Part shown: one piece after another, positions 28,284 to 37,612 of the stretch
Position numbering within the stretch: position 1 is the stretch's first letter
Layout of the letters: every line of letters begins with the position of its first letter
Origin: Duganella sp. BuS-21
Lineage (GTDB): Bacteria > Pseudomonadota > Gammaproteobacteria > Burkholderiales > Burkholderiaceae_D
DNA length: 64,000 nucleotides
Assembly (NCBI GenBank): GCA_041874725.1
Contig: CP097466.1
Coordinates: forward strand, 1,364,001-1,428,000
Reading direction: 5' to 3'
Notes under the pieces: generated by a model
The model's database searches: none
What the model was told of the DNA's origin: nothing
Seen by the model: the letters and a program-made list of their open reading frames with translations, nothing else
Translations under genes and position numbers: made by a program

Positions 28284-28933
28284 TGAACAACACCACTATT
28301 TTGCTGATCCGCCACGGCGAGACGGCCTGGAACGCCGTGCGCCGCCTGCAGGGCCACATCGACATTCCGCTGAATCGGGAAGGCGAGCGCCAGGCCGCCG
28401 CGCTGGCGCGCGCGCTGGCCGCCGAGCAGCTGGACGCCATCGTCGCCAGCGACCTGCAACGCGCCATGCAGACGGCCCAGGCAGTGGCCGGTCTGCACGC
28501 CGGCCTGAGCTTGCAAACCGATGCCCGGCTGCGCGAGCGCGCCTACGGCGTGTTCGAGGGCATGTTGTACCAGGACATACAGCAGCAATACCCGGACGAC
28601 TTCGCCCGCTGGCAGGCGCGCGATGTGGAGGCCGTGATGCCGGCCGGCGGCCGCGTGGCGGAAAGTTTCCATCAGTTCTACGACCGCGCCATCGGCGGCC
28701 TGCTTGCCGTAGCCGCCGGCCATGCCGGCCAGACCGTGGCCGTGGTGGCCCACGGCGGCGTGCTGGAGTGCGCCTATCGTGCCGCGCGCGGCATCCAGCT
28801 AGACAGTCCGCGCGACTTCCAGGTCAAGAATGCCAGCATTAATCGTTTTACCATTGTCGACGGCAAACTGGTGCTGGACAGCTGGGGCGACGTCGAGCAC
28901 CTGGCCCTGGCCACCATGGACGATGTGATCTGA
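28283..28933 (+). CDS. Histidine phosphatase family (phosphoglycerate mutase-like) protein
   Basis: A 216-aa protein with the RHGE motif (LLIRHGETAWN), the proton-donor region RLRERAYGVFEG and the second catalytic His in VVAHGGVLE. These place it in the cofactor-dependent PGM/CobC/phosphatase superfamily. The sequence fits a broad-specificity phosphatase (GpmB/CobC-like) better than a glycolytic mutase, which is longer. It is the last gene of the tyrS-dtd cluster. The substrate cannot be told from the sequence. The 167 bases after it show no repeat. Confidence 0.92.
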   Translation: MNNTTILLIRHGETAWNAVRRLQGHIDIPLNREGERQAAALARALAAEQLDAIVASDLQRAMQTAQAVAGLHAGLSLQTDARLRERAYGVFEGMLYQDIQQQYPDDFARWQARDVEAVMPAGGRVAESFHQFYDRAIGGLLAVAAGHAGQTVAVVAHGGVLECAYRAARGIQLDSPRDFQVKNASINRFTIVDGKLVLDSWGDVEHLALATMDDVI

Positions 28934-29100
28934 GGTCATTCTATGTGATCTAACGATCGTGCTTAAAATTTACTCACGGAAACAGCCTTTCATAACGGCC
29001 AAGCTGCACATTTGCCGGATTCATAAAAAATAGTGCTTATTATTTGAGCAGTCCTTCGGTTAAAATAGAAGGTTCCTTCTCCCCCTTTCAGGTATTGCCA

Positions 29101-30117
29101 GTGCAAATCGGCCCTCACTTACTGCGTAACAACGTTTTCGTTGCCCCCATGGCCGGGGTGACGGATCGTCCATTCCGCCAGCTGTGCAAGGAGCTTGGGG
29201 CGGGGTACGCGGTGTCTGAAATGGCCGCCTCCAATCCGCGCCTGTGGGCCACGGAGAAGAGCGCGCGCCGTACCGACCACACGGGGGAAATGGAGCCGAA
29301 AGCGGTGCAGATCGCCGGCGCCGACCCGCAGGACCTGGCCGATTGCGCCCGTTTCAACGTCGAGCGTGGCGCCCAGATCATCGACATCAACATGGGTTGC
29401 CCGGTCAAGAAAGTGTGCAACGCCTGGTGCGGTTCGGCGCTGTTGCAGGACGAGGAACTGGTCAAACGCATCGTTGATGCGGTGGTGGGCGCGGTGGACG
29501 TGCCGGTCACCCTGAAGTTCCGCACCGGCTGGGATCGCGAGAATAAAAACGCCCTGAACATCGCGCGCATCGCGGAAGACGCCGGCATCGCCATGCTGAC
29601 CTTGCACGGCCGCACCCGCGCCGACGGCTACAAGGGCGACGCCGAATACGACATGATCGCCGCCGTCAAGAAATCGGTTTCCATTCCGGTGGTCGCCAAC
29701 GGCGACATCACCACGCCGGAAAAGGCCCGCTTCGTGCTCGACTACACCGGCGCCGACGCCGTCATGGTGGGCCGCGCCGCGCAAGGCCGTCCGTGGATCT
29801 TCCGCGAGATCGACCATTATCTGCGCACCGGCAAGCACATGCCGGCGCCGTACGTGGACGAAGTGCGCGCCCTGATGGACGAACATTTGCGCGCCCACTA
29901 CGCCTTCTACGGCGACTACCTGGGCGTGCGCACCGCACGCAAGCACATCGGCTGGTATGTGCGCGACCTGCAGGGCGGCGAGGAATTCCGGCAACGGATG
30001 AACCTGCTGGAGTCCGTTGAAGAACAACTCCTTGCCGTAGATCAATTCTTCGAATCCCAGTGGAGTTACGGCGAGCGGTTACAATACCGCCTCGCCGAGG
30101 AATTGCAGACCGTTTGA
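29101..30117 (+). CDS. dusB: tRNA-dihydrouridine synthase B
   Basis: A 338-aa FMN enzyme that reduces uridines in tRNA. It has the Dus motifs VAPMAGVTDRPFRQLC, INMGCPVKKVCNAWCGSALL (catalytic Cys), TLKFRTGWD, TLHGRTRADGYKG and GRAAQGRPWIF. The start was set at GTG 29101, giving MQIGPHLLRNNVFVAP, which matches the length and N-terminus of other DusB proteins. The TTG at 29044 would add 19 residues. It forms the classical dusB-fis operon. Confidence 0.95.
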   Translation: MQIGPHLLRNNVFVAPMAGVTDRPFRQLCKELGAGYAVSEMAASNPRLWATEKSARRTDHTGEMEPKAVQIAGADPQDLADCARFNVERGAQIIDINMGCPVKKVCNAWCGSALLQDEELVKRIVDAVVGAVDVPVTLKFRTGWDRENKNALNIARIAEDAGIAMLTLHGRTRADGYKGDAEYDMIAAVKKSVSIPVVANGDITTPEKARFVLDYTGADAVMVGRAAQGRPWIFREIDHYLRTGKHMPAPYVDEVRALMDEHLRAHYAFYGDYLGVRTARKHIGWYVRDLQGGEEFRQRMNLLESVEEQLLAVDQFFESQWSYGERLQYRLAEELQTV

Positions 30118-30226
30118 GCAGCGCGAAGAGCGTACTAAAAAAGTCACAATATCAGAAGGGTAAACGTTTCCAGCCACGAGCCGAAGCGATTTGCCAGCGT
30201 CAACAGATTAATAAGCGAACGACAAA

Positions 30227-30460
30227 ATGAGCAAAGAAAGTATCCAGGAAGTAGTCCAGAAGAGTCTAGAAGAATACTTCGCCGACCTGGGCGAGCAACA
30301 GGCATCGAACATCTACGACATGGTCGTGCTGACCGTTGAAAAACCGATACTGGAAGTGGTCATGACGCGCGCCGACGGCAATCAGTCGCACGCGGCGCAG
30401 ATGCTGGGCATCAACCGCAATACCTTGCGCAAGAAATTACAAGAGCACGGCCTGCTGTAA
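30227..30460 (+). CDS. fis: Fis family nucleoid-associated regulator
   Basis: A 77-aa DNA-bending protein. The C-terminal helix-turn-helix (QSHAAQMLGINRNTLRKKL) is intact. It is shorter at the N-terminus than the 98-aa E. coli protein, as usual in betaproteobacteria, and retains a helical dimerisation region. It lies 109 bases after dusB in the conserved dusB-fis arrangement. It is expected to control ribosomal and growth-phase genes. Confidence 0.96.
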   Translation: MSKESIQEVVQKSLEEYFADLGEQQASNIYDMVVLTVEKPILEVVMTRADGNQSHAAQMLGINRNTLRKKLQEHGLL

Positions 30461-30553
30461 CAGCGCCCGATCCATCCGGCAATGAAAGTGGCTGGGGACG
30501 GTCGCTGTTGCCGGCCGCAATCCCCATACTCAACCACTAGTCTATTCATCGCC

Positions 30554-32140
30554 ATGATTAAACAAGCTCTCATCTCCGTATCCGACAAAACCGGTGTGCT
30601 GGACTTCGCGCGCGCGCTGTCCGCCATGGGCGTCAACATCCTGTCGACCGGCGGCACCGCCAAACTGCTGGCCGACAACGGCGTCGCCGTGACCGAAGTT
30701 GCCGACTACACCGGTTTCCCGGAGATGCTGGACGGCCGCGTCAAGACGCTGCACCCGAAAGTGCACGGCGGCATCCTGGCCCGTCGCGATTTCCCTGAGC
30801 ACGTGGCCAAGCTGGAAGAGCACAACATTCCAACCATCGACATGGTGGTGGTCAACCTGTACCCGTTCCAGGCGACCGTTGCCAAGGATGACTGCACGCT
30901 CGACGACGCCATCGAGAACATCGACATCGGCGGCCCGGCCATGCTGCGTTCGGCGGCCAAGAACCACAAGGACGTGGTGGTGATCTGCGATCCGTCCGAC
31001 TACGGCGTGGTGCTGGCGGAAATGAAAACCACCGACAACGCTCCTGGCTATGTCAGCTACGACACCCGCTTCACGCTGGCCACCAAAGTCTACGCGCACA
31101 CCGCGCAGTACGACGGCGCCATCGCCAACTACCTGACCAGCCTGGACGCCACCCGTGCCCACGCCAGCCGCAGCGCCTATCCGAAAACCCTGAACGTGGC
31201 CTTCGAAAAAGTGCAGGATATGCGCTACGGCGAAAACCCGCACCAGTCGGCGGCGTTCTACCGCGACGTGGCCGCCACCGAAGGCGCGCTGGCCAACTAC
31301 AAGCAGCTGCAAGGCAAGGAACTGTCGTTCAACAACATCGCCGATGCCGATGCGGCCTGGGAATGCGTGAAGAGCCTGGGTGGTTTCGACCAGTCGGCCG
31401 CCTGCGTGATCGTCAAGCACGCCAATCCGTGCGGCGTGGCGCTGGGCGCCGATGCTGCCGATGCGTACCAGCGCGCGCTGCAGACCGATCCGACCTCGGC
31501 GTTCGGCGGCATCATCGCCTTCAACGTGGAAGTGGACGCCGCCGCTGCGACCGAACTGGCCAAGCTGTTCGTCGAAGTGCTGATCGCACCGTCGTTCACC
31601 GCTGAAGCCAAGCAGATCCTGTCGGCCAAACAGAACGTGCGCCTGCTGGAAATCCCGTTGGGCAATGGCGTGAACGGCATGGACTTCAAGCGCGTGGGCG
31701 GCGGCCTGCTGGTGCAGTCGGCCGACTCGAAGAACGTGCTGTTGGCCGACGTGCGCGTGGTCAGCAAGAAACAGCCTACGCAACAGGAACTGCAGGACAT
31801 GATGTTTGCATGGCGCGTGGCCAAGTACGTCAAGTCGAACGCCATCGTCTTCTGCGGCAATAACATGACCCTGGGCGTGGGCGCAGGCCAGATGAGTCGT
31901 ATCGACTCGGCCCGCATCGCTTCGATCAAGGCGCAGAACGCTGGCTTGTCGCTGGCGAACTCGGTGGTGGCATCGGACGCCTTCTTCCCGTTCCGTGATG
32001 GCCTGGATGTGGTGGTCGATGCGGGCGCGACCTGCGTGATCCATCCGGGCGGCTCGATGCGCGACCAGGAAGTGATCGACGCAGCCGACGAGCGCGGCGT
32101 GGTGATGGTGTACACCGGCACCCGCCACTTCCGCCACTAA
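30554..32140 (+). CDS. purH: Bifunctional AICAR formyltransferase / IMP cyclohydrolase
   Basis: A 528-aa enzyme carrying out the last two steps of IMP synthesis. The N-terminal MGS-like cyclohydrolase domain starts [14 protein letters not shown] and has [12 protein letters not shown] and [15 protein letters not shown]. The C-terminal transformylase has [21 protein letters not shown] and [12 protein letters not shown]. The start was set at ATG 30554 to match family length; the in-frame ATG at 30482 would add 24 residues unlike the family. It follows fis by 93 bases, possibly as a separate transcript. Confidence 0.97.
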   Translation: MIKQALISVSDKTGVLDFARALSAMGVNILSTGGTAKLLADNGVAVTEVADYTGFPEMLDGRVKTLHPKVHGGILARRDFPEHVAKLEEHNIPTIDMVVVNLYPFQATVAKDDCTLDDAIENIDIGGPAMLRSAAKNHKDVVVICDPSDYGVVLAEMKTTDNAPGYVSYDTRFTLATKVYAHTAQYDGAIANYLTSLDATRAHASRSAYPKTLNVAFEKVQDMRYGENPHQSAAFYRDVAATEGALANYKQLQGKELSFNNIADADAAWECVKSLGGFDQSAACVIVKHANPCGVALGADAADAYQRALQTDPTSAFGGIIAFNVEVDAAAATELAKLFVEVLIAPSFTAEAKQILSAKQNVRLLEIPLGNGVNGMDFKRVGGGLLVQSADSKNVLLADVRVVSKKQPTQQELQDMMFAWRVAKYVKSNAIVFCGNNMTLGVGAGQMSRIDSARIASIKAQNAGLSLANSVVASDAFFPFRDGLDVVVDAGATCVIHPGGSMRDQEVIDAADERGVVMVYTGTRHFRH

Positions 32141-32149
32141 TCCCACCCC

Positions 32150-32222
32150 GCCATCCTCGCGCAAGCGGGGACCCATGCTGAGCAACGCTTCCATGGGCCC
32201 CCGCTTGCGCGCGGGCGACGCG
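32150..32222. repeat. REPIN-like paired palindrome, copy 2 (diverged)
   Basis: GCGCAAGCGGGGACCCATG and CATGGGCCCCCGCTTGCGC form a long imperfect hairpin with a loop of about 13 bases, flanked by CGCC and GCGACG. The layout is the same as at 8324-8405 and 60640-60718, with base changes. It starts 9 bases after purH, between codirectional purH and ruvC, and may terminate purH. Confidence 0.7.
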
Positions 32223-32266
32223 CGACTAAGCTTGCCGATGCTTACCTTAGTGCATACAATCCCCTC

Positions 32267-32818
32267 ATGATTATTCTCGGCATCGACCCCGGCTTGCGGA
32301 CTACCGGCTTTGGCGTCATCCACCAGCAGGGCAGCAAGCTGCGCTACATCGCCTCCGGCACCATCAAGAGCGGCGAGGGCGGCCTGCCGACGCGGCTCAA
32401 GGTGATCCTGGACGGCGTGGCTGAAGTAGCCCGCACCTACAGCCCGGACTGCTCCGCGATTGAACAAGTCTTCGTCAACGTCAATCCGCAATCGACCTTG
32501 CTGCTGGGCCAGGCCCGTGGCGCGGCGATCTGTGCGCTGGTATCGGCCGACCTGAGCGTGGCCGAGTATTCGCCCACGCAGATCAAGCAGGCGGTGGTGG
32601 GCACCGGACGCGCGGTGAAATCGCAGATGCAGGACATGGTCGCGCGCCTGTTGTCGCTGCCGGGCCTGCCGGGCACCGATGCGGCCGATGCGCTGGGTAT
32701 TGCCATCTGCCACGCGCATAGCCGCGAAACGCTGGCGATCATCGCCGGCGGCACCAATTCCACCGCGAACGGACCACTGGCCGGCTTGCGCATGCGCCGC
32801 GGCCGTTTGGTCGGCTAA
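32267..32818 (+). CDS. ruvC: Crossover junction endodeoxyribonuclease RuvC
   Basis: A 183-aa Holliday-junction resolvase of the RNase H fold. The acidic catalytic residues are visible in [25 protein letters not shown] and [14 protein letters not shown]. It should cut the junction migrated by RuvAB. ruvA starts 17 bases after its stop, so ruvC-ruvA form an operon; ruvB is separated by an inserted repeat. Confidence 0.98.
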   Translation: MIILGIDPGLRTTGFGVIHQQGSKLRYIASGTIKSGEGGLPTRLKVILDGVAEVARTYSPDCSAIEQVFVNVNPQSTLLLGQARGAAICALVSADLSVAEYSPTQIKQAVVGTGRAVKSQMQDMVARLLSLPGLPGTDAADALGIAICHAHSRETLAIIAGGTNSTANGPLAGLRMRRGRLVG

Positions 32819-32835
32819 ACTTTTAAAGGTAAAAA

Positions 32836-33414
32836 ATGATCGGACGTCTTGCCGGTACTCTGCTTGAAAAAAATCCACCGCAACTGCTGGTGGACGTGGC
32901 TGGCGTCGGCTACGAAGTCGACGTGCCGATGAGCACCTTCTACAACCTGCCGGGCGTGGGCGAGAAAGTCGTATTGTTCACCCACCAGGCCATCCGCGAA
33001 GATGCGCACCTGCTGTTTGGCTTCGGCAACGCAGAGGAGCGTGCGGTGTTCCGCCAACTGATCAAAATCACCGGCGTCGGCGCGCGCACCGCGTTGTCGA
33101 TCCTGTCCGGGATGTCGATCAGCGACCTGTCGCAGGCGGTGACGCTGCAAGAGTCTGGCCGTCTGGTCAAGGTGCCGGGCATCGGCAAGAAGACCGCCGA
33201 GCGCCTGCTGCTGGAACTCAAAGGCAAGCTGGGCGCGGACATCGGCGCCGGCGGCGCACACGCCGCGCCGGATGCGAAATCCGACATCCTCAACGCCCTG
33301 CTGGCGCTGGGCTACTCCGACAAGGAAGCCCTGCTGGCCCTCAAAACCGTCCCGGCCGGCGCCACCGTCTCCGACGGCATCAAGCAAGCCCTTAAAGCCC
33401 TCTCCAAAGGCTAA
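32836..33414 (+). CDS. ruvA: Holliday junction DNA helicase subunit RuvA
   Basis: A 192-aa junction-recognition subunit. It has the OB-fold N-terminus ([20 protein letters not shown]), two helix-hairpin-helix motifs ([15 protein letters not shown] and [19 protein letters not shown]) and a C-terminal UBA-like domain ([15 protein letters not shown]) that contacts RuvB. It is separated from ruvB by a 183-bp MITE-like element, an unusual interruption of a conserved operon. Confidence 0.98.
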   Translation: MIGRLAGTLLEKNPPQLLVDVAGVGYEVDVPMSTFYNLPGVGEKVVLFTHQAIREDAHLLFGFGNAEERAVFRQLIKITGVGARTALSILSGMSISDLSQAVTLQESGRLVKVPGIGKKTAERLLLELKGKLGADIGAGGAHAAPDAKSDILNALLALGYSDKEALLALKTVPAGATVSDGIKQALKALSKG

Positions 33415-33416
33415 AG

Positions 33417-33599
33417 TCAGGGTCAGCTCTGTCATTCGGACACGCATCGCTTTGGTTTGATATCGCTCAATACGCCATTCATTTACATTCGAACTCGGCA
33501 GGTTAAGTGTCTGGTTCTCTTAAGCTGAATTTGCGCCCCACGGTATTGATATTTCTCAAAGCTTGCGCTTGCGTGTCCGAATGACAGAGCTGACCCTGA
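33417..33599. repeat. MITE-like element with perfect 30-bp terminal inverted repeats
   Basis: The left end 33417-33446 (TCAGGGTCAGCTCTGTCATT...) and right end 33570-33599 are exact reverse complements, enclosing about 123 AT-richer bases without an open frame. The ends share GGGTCAG and CATTCGGACACG with the hairpin at 16352-16441, so both come from one mobile repeat family. It starts 2 bases after the ruvA stop and ends 32 bases before ruvB, filling the gap inside the ruv cluster. No flanking target duplication is clear. Confidence 0.8.
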
Positions 33600-33631
33600 A
33601 TTTACGGGGGAAGGCAAGGTAGAATGGTGGG

Positions 33632-34690
33632 ATGAGCATTCAGACCGACAACTTTACCGAACAACGCATCATCGATGCCGCGCCGTCCTCGCCCAATGAG
33701 GAGGCGATCGAGCGCGCTTTGCGGCCCAAGCATCTCGATGAATATGTCGGGCAGTCCAAAATTCGCGATCAACTGGAGATTTTTATCTCTGCCGCGCGCG
33801 GGCGCAAGGAGGCCTTGGACCATACGCTGCTGTTCGGCCCTCCCGGTCTCGGTAAAACCACGCTGGCCAACATCATTGCGCGCGAGATGGGCGTGAATAT
33901 GCGCCAGACTTCCGGCCCGGTGCTCGAGCGCCCCGGCGACCTGGCCGCCATTCTGACCAACCTGGAAGCCAACGACGTCCTGTTCATCGACGAAATCCAC
34001 CGCCTGTCGCCCGTGGTTGAGGAGATTCTGTACCCGGCGCTGGAGGACTACCAGATCGACATCATGATCGGTGAAGGTCCGGCCGCGCGCTCGGTCAAGC
34101 TGGACCTGCAGCCGTTCACGCTGGTCGGCGCCACCACCCGCGCCGGCATGCTGACCAATCCGCTGCGCGACCGCTTCGGCATCGTCGCCCGCCTGGAGTT
34201 CTACAACACCTCCGAGCTGACGCAGATCGTGACCCGCAGCGCCGCGCTGCTGAAAGCCGTCATCGATCCTGAAGGCGCGCACGAGATCGCCCGCCGCGCG
34301 CGCGGCACGCCGCGTATCGCCAACCGCCTGCTGCGCCGCGTGCGCGATTACGCCGAAGTGAAGAGCAACGGCGAAATCACCAAGGCCACCGCCGACGCCG
34401 CGCTGGTGATGCTCGATGTCGACACCGTCGGCTTCGACGTGATGGACCGCAAGCTGCTGGAAGCGGTGCTGTTCAAGTTCGGCGGCGGCCCGGTCGGCAT
34501 CGGCAATCTGGCGGCAGCCATCGGCGAAGCGGCCGATACCATTGAGGACGTGCTGGAACCATACCTGATTCAGCAAGGCTTCCTGCAACGCACGCCGCGC
34601 GGACGCGTGGCGACACCGGCCGCGTACAAACACTTCGGCGTCACGCCGCCACGCATCAGCCCTAACGGCGAATTGTGGGGCGATCTCTAA
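33632..34690 (+). CDS. ruvB: Holliday junction branch migration ATPase RuvB
   Basis: A 352-aa AAA+ motor. Walker A is GPPGLGKTT, Walker B is FIDEIHRL, with the sensor GATTRAGML and the C-terminal winged helix ([19 protein letters not shown]). It is complete and typical. Its TAA overlaps the ATG of the next gene (TAATG). Because of the repeat upstream, expression may rely on read-through from ruvCA or on a promoter inside or just after the repeat. Confidence 0.98.
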   Translation: MSIQTDNFTEQRIIDAAPSSPNEEAIERALRPKHLDEYVGQSKIRDQLEIFISAARGRKEALDHTLLFGPPGLGKTTLANIIAREMGVNMRQTSGPVLERPGDLAAILTNLEANDVLFIDEIHRLSPVVEEILYPALEDYQIDIMIGEGPAARSVKLDLQPFTLVGATTRAGMLTNPLRDRFGIVARLEFYNTSELTQIVTRSAALLKAVIDPEGAHEIARRARGTPRIANRLLRRVRDYAEVKSNGEITKATADAALVMLDVDTVGFDVMDRKLLEAVLFKFGGGPVGIGNLAAAIGEAADTIEDVLEPYLIQQGFLQRTPRGRVATPAAYKHFGVTPPRISPNGELWGDL

Positions 34691-35157
34691 TGCAGATCTG
34701 GGTCGATGCCGACGCTTGTCCTGCGGTCGTGAAAGAAATCCTCTACCGCGTGGCGGACCGCGTGCAGATGCAGGTCACGCTGGTGGCCAACCAGCTGCTG
34801 CGCGTGCCGCCATCGCGCTTTATCCGCTCGGTGCAAGTGCCGTCCGGCGCCGATGTGGCGGACCAGGAGATCGTGCGCCTGCTCGAACCCGGCGATCTGG
34901 TGGTCACCGGCGACATCCCGCTGGCCTCCGACGTGCTGAAGAAGGGCGGCTTCGCCCTCAATCCGCGCGGCGAGTTCTACACTAACGATAATATCGCGCA
35001 GATGCTGACCATGCGCGCCTTTATGGACGAGCTGCGCGGCAGCGGCGTCGATACCGGCGGCCCGGCCGCCTTCAGCCAGTCCGACCGCCAGAGCTTCGCC
35101 AATAGCCTGGACCGGCATCTGGCCAAGCACAAACGCGCCGACCTATCCTCCAGCTGA
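34690..35157 (+). CDS. YaiI/YqxD family protein (UPF0178)
   Basis: A 155-aa protein of the YaiI/YqxD family, recognised from [39 protein letters not shown] and [12 protein letters not shown]. These acidic motifs resemble a PIN/NYN-type nuclease fold, but no activity is established for the family. The start was chosen at ATG 34690, overlapping the ruvB stop, so it is translationally coupled to ruvB. It is convergent with the aldo/keto reductase, whose stop codon is adjacent. Confidence 0.92.
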   Translation: MQIWVDADACPAVVKEILYRVADRVQMQVTLVANQLLRVPPSRFIRSVQVPSGADVADQEIVRLLEPGDLVVTGDIPLASDVLKKGGFALNPRGEFYTNDNIAQMLTMRAFMDELRGSGVDTGGPAAFSQSDRQSFANSLDRHLAKHKRADLSSS

Positions 35158-36144
35158 TCACCAGTTGTGATGGACGTACTGCGCGATGCGCTTGGCGTAG
35201 ATGTCGCGCAGTGCGGCCATGGTCTCCGTCGACAGCGCCGGCGCATCGCTGGCGCGGCTGTTGGATTGGGCTTGCTGCGCATTGCGCGCGCCGGGAATCA
35301 CGGTGCTGACGGCGTCTTCCATCAAAATCCAGCGCAGCGCGAATTCAGCCATGGACTGTTGCTCCGGCACCAGGCGGCGGATTTCCTCCACCACGTCCAG
35401 CGCCACGTCGTACGGCACGCCGGAGAAGGTTTCGCCCTTGTCGAACGCTTCGCCGTTGCGGTTGAAGGCGCGGTGGTCGTCTGCCGCAAAGGCGGTGGCG
35501 GCGTTCATCTTGCCGGTCAACAGGCCCGACGCCAGCGGCACGCGGGCGATGACGCCGACCTGGCGTTTTTTCGCTTCCGCGAAAAACAATCTTGCCGGAC
35601 GCTGGCGGAAGATGTTGTAGATGATCTGGATCGATTGCACGTTGGGGAATTCGATGGCCTTCAACGCTTCCTCGACTTTTTCGACCGACACGCCGTAGTG
35701 GCGGATCTTGCCGGCGGCGACCAGATCGTCCATGAAGCCGAACACTTCCTGCTGGTAGTAGACGGCCGGCGGCGGGCAGTGCAATTGAATCAGGTCCAGG
35801 CAGTCGGTTTGCAGGTTGACCAGCGAGCGTTCGACGAACGCCGTCAGGTTGGCGCGGGTAAAGCCTTCGGCCACGTGCGGCGACACGCGGCGGCCCAGCT
35901 TGGTCGCGACGTAGGGCTTGTCGCCGCCGCGTTCCTTCAGCACCTCGGCGATCAGTTGTTCCGAGCGGCCGTCGCCGTAGACGTCGGCGGTGTCGATGAA
36001 GGTGGTGCCGGCGTCCAGCGACGCGTGCAGCGCGGCCTTGGCGTCTTCCTTGGAGACGTCGCCCCAGGCGCCGCCGATGGCCCAGGCGCCGAAGCCGATT
36101 TCCGATACGGTTTTGCCGGTGCGGCCGAATGTTCTCTGCTTCAT
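35158..36144 (-). CDS. Aldo/keto reductase
   Basis: A 328-aa NADPH-dependent TIM-barrel oxidoreductase. The catalytic tetrad is visible as Asp and Tyr in FIDTADVYGDGRSE, Lys in VATKLGRR and His in LIQLHCPP. The C-terminal cofactor-binding segment is VSTVIPGARNAQQAQSN. It belongs to the general AKR group related to YajO/Tas. It is divergently arranged with the LysR gene 109 bases away, which is its likely regulator. The substrate is not predictable. Confidence 0.94.
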   Translation of the reverse strand: MKQRTFGRTGKTVSEIGFGAWAIGGAWGDVSKEDAKAALHASLDAGTTFIDTADVYGDGRSEQLIAEVLKERGGDKPYVATKLGRRVSPHVAEGFTRANLTAFVERSLVNLQTDCLDLIQLHCPPPAVYYQQEVFGFMDDLVAAGKIRHYGVSVEKVEEALKAIEFPNVQSIQIIYNIFRQRPARLFFAEAKKRQVGVIARVPLASGLLTGKMNAATAFAADDHRAFNRNGEAFDKGETFSGVPYDVALDVVEEIRRLVPEQQSMAEFALRWILMEDAVSTVIPGARNAQQAQSNSRASDAPALSTETMAALRDIYAKRIAQYVHHNW

Positions 36145-36253
36145 CTTAGTCTCGCCTCGCGTGTGTAAAGTCAGCAGTTATAACAAGCTTCGCGCACGCG
36201 TGGTAGGATTTAACGATGATTCATATTCATCGTTAGATTGAGCCGCATTCATC

Positions 36254-37171
36254 ATGTCCATATTCGACCGGGTCGATCTGACCGACTTGCGAGTGTTCCT
36301 CACCATTATGCGTACCGGCAGTTTCAAGGGCGCCGCCATCCAGCTCGGCTTGACGCCGTCGGCGGTAAGCCACGCCATGCGCCGGCTGGAGGAGCGGCTT
36401 GCGGTCAAGCTGTTGAACCGTTCCAGCCGGGCCGTCTCGGCGACCGATGTCGGCCGCGACCTGGCGCAGCGCCTGGAGCTCGGCTTCGACAAGATCGGCG
36501 ACGCCCTGGCCGAAATCGACGCGCCGGGCAGCGGCCGCTACGGCGAACTGCGCATCAATGTGTTTTCGGATGCGGCGCATTTGCTGATCGCGCCGGCCAT
36601 GCCGGAGTTCGCGCGCGCGTGCCCGGAGGTGCGGCTGACGGTGGTGGTCGAGGACCGGCCGATCGACATCGTGGCCGAGGGCTACGACGCCGGCATCCGC
36701 TACGGCCACTACGTGCCGGAAGATATGATCGCCGTGCCGTTGAGCGGCGCCTTGCGCTGGGTGATCGCCGCCGCGCCTTGCTACCTGGAGCAGCATGCGC
36801 CGCTCACGCATACCGACCAGCTGGCCAGCCATACCTGTTTGCAGCTGCTGCTCGGGGATAACTCAAGCTACAAGTGGGAGCTGGGCCGTGGCCGGGCGAA
36901 AACGCGCATCCGGGTACCCGGCGCCATCACCATCAACGACACCGCCACCACGATTGCCGCCGCCAAGGCCGGCATGGGGCTGGCGTATCTGCTGGAGCAG
37001 CGCATTGCCGCCGAACTGGAGGAGGGCAGCCTGCGCATTGTGCTGCCCGAGTACGCCGCCAAGGGCGCACCGTTCCATATGTACTACAGCAGCCGGCGCC
37101 ACAATCATCCGGCGCTGCGCACGCTGATGAACATCATCCGCACGCAGCAGTCACTCGCCCGGCTCCGGTAG
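36254..37171 (+). CDS. LysR family transcriptional regulator
   Basis: A 305-aa regulator. The winged helix-turn-helix is at residues ~8-66 (GSFKGAAIQLGLTPSAVSHA, then MRRLEERLAVKLLNRSSR), followed by a type 2 periplasmic-binding-like effector domain opening GRYGELRINVFSDAAHLL. The sequence resembles the CrgA/AaeR-like branch. Divergence from the aldo/keto reductase suggests it controls that gene and itself. Its last 21 bases overlap the convergent DUF454 gene. Confidence 0.94.
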   Translation: MSIFDRVDLTDLRVFLTIMRTGSFKGAAIQLGLTPSAVSHAMRRLEERLAVKLLNRSSRAVSATDVGRDLAQRLELGFDKIGDALAEIDAPGSGRYGELRINVFSDAAHLLIAPAMPEFARACPEVRLTVVVEDRPIDIVAEGYDAGIRYGHYVPEDMIAVPLSGALRWVIAAAPCYLEQHAPLTHTDQLASHTCLQLLLGDNSSYKWELGRGRAKTRIRVPGAITINDTATTIAAAKAGMGLAYLLEQRIAAELEEGSLRIVLPEYAAKGAPFHMYYSSRRHNHPALRTLMNIIRTQQSLARLR

Positions 37172-37543
37172 CGACTTCGGCCGGATCGGCATGGTGGGCA
37201 CGCAGCGCGTCAGGTAGATGGTGACGCAGCAGCCGATCGTCACGATCAACAGGCGCAGCCACAGGTGGTCGGTGCGCCAGATCGAATAGCTCATCGATCC
37301 CCACATGAAGATCAGAATCCAGACCTTGCCGCGCAGCGGGATGCCGCTGCCGTTTTCATAGTCGCGCAGGTAGGTGCCGAACACGCGGTTGGTGCGCAGC
37401 ATATTGTGCAAGCGCGGCGAGGCGCGCGCAAAGCAGGCCGAGGCCAGCAGCAGGAACGGTGTAGTCGGCAGCAACGGCAAAAAGATGCCCAGCACACCCA
37501 GGAATACCGCCAGTACGCCGATGAAGTTGAGAATTATTTTCAT
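37151..37543 (-). CDS. YbaN/DUF454 family inner membrane protein
   Basis: A 130-aa membrane protein with three or four helices. The family signature FLPLLPTTPFLLLASACFAR, followed by a short helix with RLHNML, is present near the N-terminus. The function of the family is unknown. Its 3' end overlaps the LysR gene on the other strand by 21 bases, so transcription of the two may interfere. Confidence 0.92.
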   Translation of the reverse strand: MKIILNFIGVLAVFLGVLGIFLPLLPTTPFLLLASACFARASPRLHNMLRTNRVFGTYLRDYENGSGIPLRGKVWILIFMWGSMSYSIWRTDHLWLRLLIVTIGCCVTIYLTRCVPTMPIRPKSLPEPGE

Positions 37544-37584
37544 TTAGCCAAATCGTATCACCTTGGGTTAGACTATGACAAAAT

Positions 37585-37596
37585 GTTAGCGCTAAC
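37585..37596. promoter_or_regulatory. LacI/GalR-type operator palindrome
   Basis: GTTAGCGCTAAC is a perfect 12-bp palindrome with the central CG typical of LacI-family operators. It lies 16 bases before the ThuA-like gene start, within its leader or promoter. No LacI-family gene is in the window, so the regulator would be encoded elsewhere. Confidence 0.6.
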
Positions 37597-37612
37597 TTAA
37601 ATCGAGGAGACG

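Noticed and set aside
30482..30553. Upstream in-frame extension of purH
   Set aside because: Adds 24 residues unlike the family; ATG 30554 gives the standard N-terminus.
30542..32878. 778-codon frame antisense to purH and ruvC
   Set aside because: Runs through two recognised genes and an intergenic hairpin; no motif and no plausible start signal.
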